From NCBI GenBank assembly GCA_002440825.1, contig DJVH01000105.1:4693-37802 (forward strand): a stretch of 33,110 nt of DNA. The letters run 5' to 3'. Shown here in pieces: positions 32,201-33,110 of this stretch. A program made the translations under genes and the position numbers. This DNA comes from Bacteriovoracaceae bacterium UBA6261 (GTDB lineage: Bacteria; Bdellovibrionota; Bacteriovoracia; Bacteriovoracales; Bacteriovoracaceae). The notes beneath the pieces are model-generated. The model was not told the DNA's origin. It saw nothing but the letters and a program-made list of their open reading frames with translations, and made no database searches. Position 1 is the first letter of the stretch, and every line of letters begins with the position of its first letter.

Positions 32201-33110
32201 CTTCAGCGGTCGTCCATTCCAGAAGATGTTTGCGCGAAACATTCATACGGTAAAGAGTGCGAAAGATAGCATCGTGAGCAAGATAGGCCTGATGAGGAAG
32301 AAATAAAAGAAACAGCAATTTTTGGACTATTCCAGACTTGAGCTGAATGAGGGTATTTTTGAAGTTGTGTTTAAGATTCATCTCTTTGGAATTTTTAAAA
32401 AATTGTGAAAGAGTTGAAAAAACCATTGGAAGAAATAGAGCGGCCAGAAGAAATAGTAATGATCCCAACGGCGCTTTCGAGAATGCAAACAGGCCAACGA
32501 GCCACATGAGAAAGAAAAAAGAAAGAAGGCTTCGGCGCAAGTTGTCTGTAATCTTCCAGCGATCCGACAGAGAAAAATCATTTCCCTTGAAAGAAAAAGC
32601 ATAGCGGGCAATCTGCCAGTCTCCTCTCATCCAACGATGAAGACGTTTATAAAACGTTTCATATTGAGCAGGATAATCATCCATGAACTCAACATCAGTC
32701 ACCAAAGCTGCTCTCGCCAGAATCCCTTCAAATAAATCGTGGCTTAAAAGTGTATTCTCTTCCACTTTATTTTCGGTAAGAAGTATAAATTCATCGACTG
32801 AATAAAGGCCTTTACCTACAAAAATACCGGCCCCATAAAGATCCTGATAAACATCGGAAACCGCCATTGTATAGGGATCAAGCCCGGTATTGCCTGAATA
32901 GATTCTTGAAAACAGCGAGCGCGAAGCGCCGGTGGATTTGATACTTATTCTCGGTTGAAAAATAACATAGCCGCGCTCGAGTTTATGGTCTTTGATCTGC
33001 GGTCTATTGAGAGGATGGAGGGCCACTCCCAGCATTTTTTTAGCAGCATCAATCGGCATGATTGTATCAGAATCGAGTGTGATCACATAACGGATGGTTT
33101 TTAGAAATTC
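26247..33110 (-). CDS. Cyclic beta-1,2-glucan synthase-type giant protein, partial
   Basis: The frame is open to the right edge: the residues before the first visible start-like codon read EFLKTIRY and continue VITLDSDTIMP, the DxD region of a GT84 glycosyltransferase, so the N terminus is outside. About 2,287 residues are visible; full-length NdvB/CGS proteins are about 2,800. Order: end of GT84, two pairs of membrane helices (32,050-32,550), a glycoamylase-like cyclisation domain with HHQGM (about 30,270) and GIPGLGLKFGLGADTVISPY, two beta-sandwich segments, then a GH94 phosphorylase-like domain with GAGDWNDGMN (about 27,160-27,185) whose aspartate is the expected acid. It would make and close periplasmic beta-1,2-glucans. 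It overlaps the 53-residue gene by 17 bp. Confidence 0.9.
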   Translation of the reverse strand, partial: EFLKTIRYVITLDSDTIMPIDAAKKMLGVALHPLNRPQIKDHKLERGYVIFQPRISIKSTGASRSLFSRIYSGNTGLDPYTMAVSDVYQDLYGAGIFVGKGLYSVDEFILLTENKVEENTLLSHDLFEGILARAALVTDVEFMDDYPAQYETFYKRLHRWMRGDWQIARYAFSFKGNDFSLSDRWKITDNLRRSLLSFFFLMWLVGLFAFSKAPLGSLLFLLAALFLPMVFSTLSQFFKNSKEMNLKHNFKNTLIQLKSGIVQKLLFLLFLPHQAYLAHDAIFRTLYRMNVSRKHLLEWTTAEVTEALALTRTGPALEEKMTAYIVVALTSGAVFLTGNWMNFIVAFPFVMAWLFFPLIVQRISRQLDYPHQLNDDDRFLFRLISRRTWNYFETFVNDENNWLAPDNFQEKPKPVVAHRTSPTNIGAMMLSTASAYDMGYLGALELAERMESTRATLEKLDRYRGHFYNWYNTATLQPLYPIYLSTVDSGNFAACLYTMKIFCNDLKSKPLFHTQIVSGIIDTFNVVREVYAPIDKRYFKSTFHSAGKDKTNEFGIILDQVFHILESENPRMVGEWDFFLKRLQERVHQLDDILQSLIQEHGDKHYHQLSHWIHVARKTVDELQLMMEKIHPIPLSWMETSGTRTVEIESDLVKQLNLEFNKLILFSEAPALYQRCKRIIDEFRSINPAHTPLLNILTNQIEKAEMILSGFFTRLDSLEKAFHQMAMEMDFKFMYNGERKIFSIGYNLSEGRMDNAFYDLLASEARLASFFAIAKGEIPLEHWFHLGRQMSSIHGRRALVSWTASMFEYLMPLLVMKNFRDTLLHQTYQSIVKTQQEYTRYSGIPWGVSESAYNARDIHQNYQYGPFGIPGLGLKFGLGADTVISPYSTGLAAMIDPQGALDNFKSLIRENAYGNFGFYESIDFTPSRLPRGMRNHVIKSFMVHHQGMILVSLNNVLNENVMQNRFHSDPMIKAAELLLQEKIPAYMTVIPQFERDTPVKSNTRIEEKHDQRTFTNVETNFPQCNILSNGSYTVMTSTTGAGFSRYKDLAVTRWSEDSALDSKGSFIYLRDHAEDKISSVTFQPMKDKSSEYHCQFTEFKSEFIRKSPTLNVQMEIIVSAEDNIEIRKLKISNLSNTSRKLDLTSYLEPVLAREQDDAAHLSFSKLFLETEFIRSRNALIIKRRKRFHEDKEKWGIHCVSVDAVEYAETEYETDRLRFLGRNRTLQDPMVITENLSLSNTTGTVLDPILSIRKYLLIEPRATIHVSYTTGYATTRDESLRLIDQYQDIFAYEREHELSWTQNQVKLRHINVDSEESVLFQELSSGLIFSNPLMRPHSDKMTGYKKTQEGLWAFGISGDLPVVTVRVHTERDLLLVRLMIKGHEYFRTKNIFFDLVLLNEEKTTYRMTIHDELIRLIHSIGAADKINKPGGIFVLNTSVLLPEDVTLILSYSKVYIDNNKGSLKEQLERLKLRNQRPGLNERNLLKIKPHKIYDQPALEFTRLRFFNGLGGFTEDGSEYQIFLKKGISTPAPWINVVANSRNFGFIVSETGSGYTWASNSRENRLTPWSNDPVTDTAGEAIYLRDEETFTIWSPTPWPCNYNSPYLVSHGQGYSRFEHNAHGFTHETDMFVSMDENIKILRVRIKNVCPYQRKLSCTFFAEWVLGFNRKQTSQYIITDYEENILTGRNPFNNTFPEDLAFCAISGTELSFSCDRTEFLGRNGSYANPAGMYNKHLSRKSGAGKDPCAALRTFFNLEPDEEKEILILMGQSKTKEEAKAIVAKHLNHQTAEEIYRKTKAFWNSLNESVQMTTPSAELDLLMNKWVLYQTLSCRIWARTALYQSGGAYGFRDQLQDSLALLYSLPEIARSQIIRSASQQFVEGDVQHWWHPPLNKGVRTRFSDDLLWLPYVVIKYIERTQDWSLLDENTTFIEAPLLKEGQEDLYISPAISSDSANIYEHCLRAMNRSMKVGSHGLPLMGAGDWNDGMNNVGLEGKGESVWVAWFLAKILQDFSEICKKRGDNENAQKYSGHSQLLKESLEKNAWDGEWYLRAFFDDGTPMGSKQNDECQIDSLTQSWSVLTGLGRKERSVQAMDSVYQNLVKRKDRLCLLFTPPFDKGSLKPGYIKGYPPGIRENGGQYSHAAAWTAMAFALMNEKEKASEVLSFLNPVTRTKSYSGLQLYKLEPYVIAADIYGGTVHTGRGGWSWYTGSASLYYQAALEYILGIRIIEGKLFVKPCVPFDWKEYSVRLKWKSSTYTIRVAFNEKEKTAKEESLLLMDDGKSHEVIYYF

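Noticed and set aside
1..33110. CRISPR arrays, tRNA genes, insertion sequences, prophage genes
   Set aside because: I looked for spaced identical repeats, cloverleaf-type sequences, transposase motifs and phage structural proteins and saw none; a dedicated tRNA scan would settle the RNA part.

Overview
The window reads as a compact bacterial chromosome segment of roughly 40-45% GC (judged by eye). It holds about 35 protein genes, no rRNA, no recognisable tRNA, no CRISPR array and no insertion sequence. The gene mix points to a Gram-negative bacterium: many Sec-exported small proteins, an outer-membrane barrel protein, Hsp20-like and CcmI-like envelope proteins, CsoR/CopA/CopZ, TldD/TldE and a cyclic beta-glucan synthase-type giant. 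It is compatible with the Bdellovibrionota/Bacteriovoracales, but that placement is inference from general gene style, not from a marker. There is no gene-free stretch longer than 300 bases; the longest gap is 18534-18804.

Layout. (1) 1-4785, minus strand: tldD, pmbA/tldE, ribD, ribE and ribB (cut by the window edge), a tightly spaced and partly overlapping operon-like run. (2) 4882-5944, minus: an unknown 209-residue protein and an exported protein resembling the C-terminal domain of the cytochrome c maturation factor CcmI. (3) 5989-8293: an NAD-epimerase-like SDR, serS, and a small CxxC protein. (4) 8299-12475: copper module with csoR, copZ, copA and a CDF transporter on the minus strand, plus a divergent lipoprotein gene. 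Two 17-bp CsoR-type palindromes lie on overlapping divergent promoters. (5) 12479-15329: a DCC-family thiol oxidoreductase, an exported protein, tyrS with a striking 10-bp inverted repeat that buries its ribosome-binding site, and a beta-barrel protein. (6) 15331-17946, minus: response regulator, histidine kinase and a membrane-anchored Hsp20-like protein, an envelope-stress-like set. (7) 18030-18533: two small PsiF-like exported proteins. (8) 18805-22530: a translationally coupled trio (unknown protein, SRPBCC protein, phenylalanine hydroxylase), a DHA2-type MFS exporter and the pterin carbinolamine dehydratase that recycles the hydroxylase cofactor. (9) 22531-26263: FUSC membrane protein, hemerythrin/PAS (DUF438-like) protein, Cys-rich exported protein, LysR regulator and a 53-residue K/N-rich protein with a perfect Shine-Dalgarno. 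(10) 26247-33110, minus: most of a cyclic beta-1,2-glucan synthase-type protein running off the right edge.

I do not see an unmistakably new defence or mobile system. The most interesting material is regulatory and organisational. It includes the tyrS leader repeat together with an altered HIGH motif (QIGN) in the enzyme, and a -10 box placed exactly six bases before ATG in four genes that lack a ribosome-binding site. There is also a near-consensus CRP-type palindrome upstream of the hemerythrin/PAS gene, a CsoR double operator, and the hydroxylase operon with its two uncharacterised partners.
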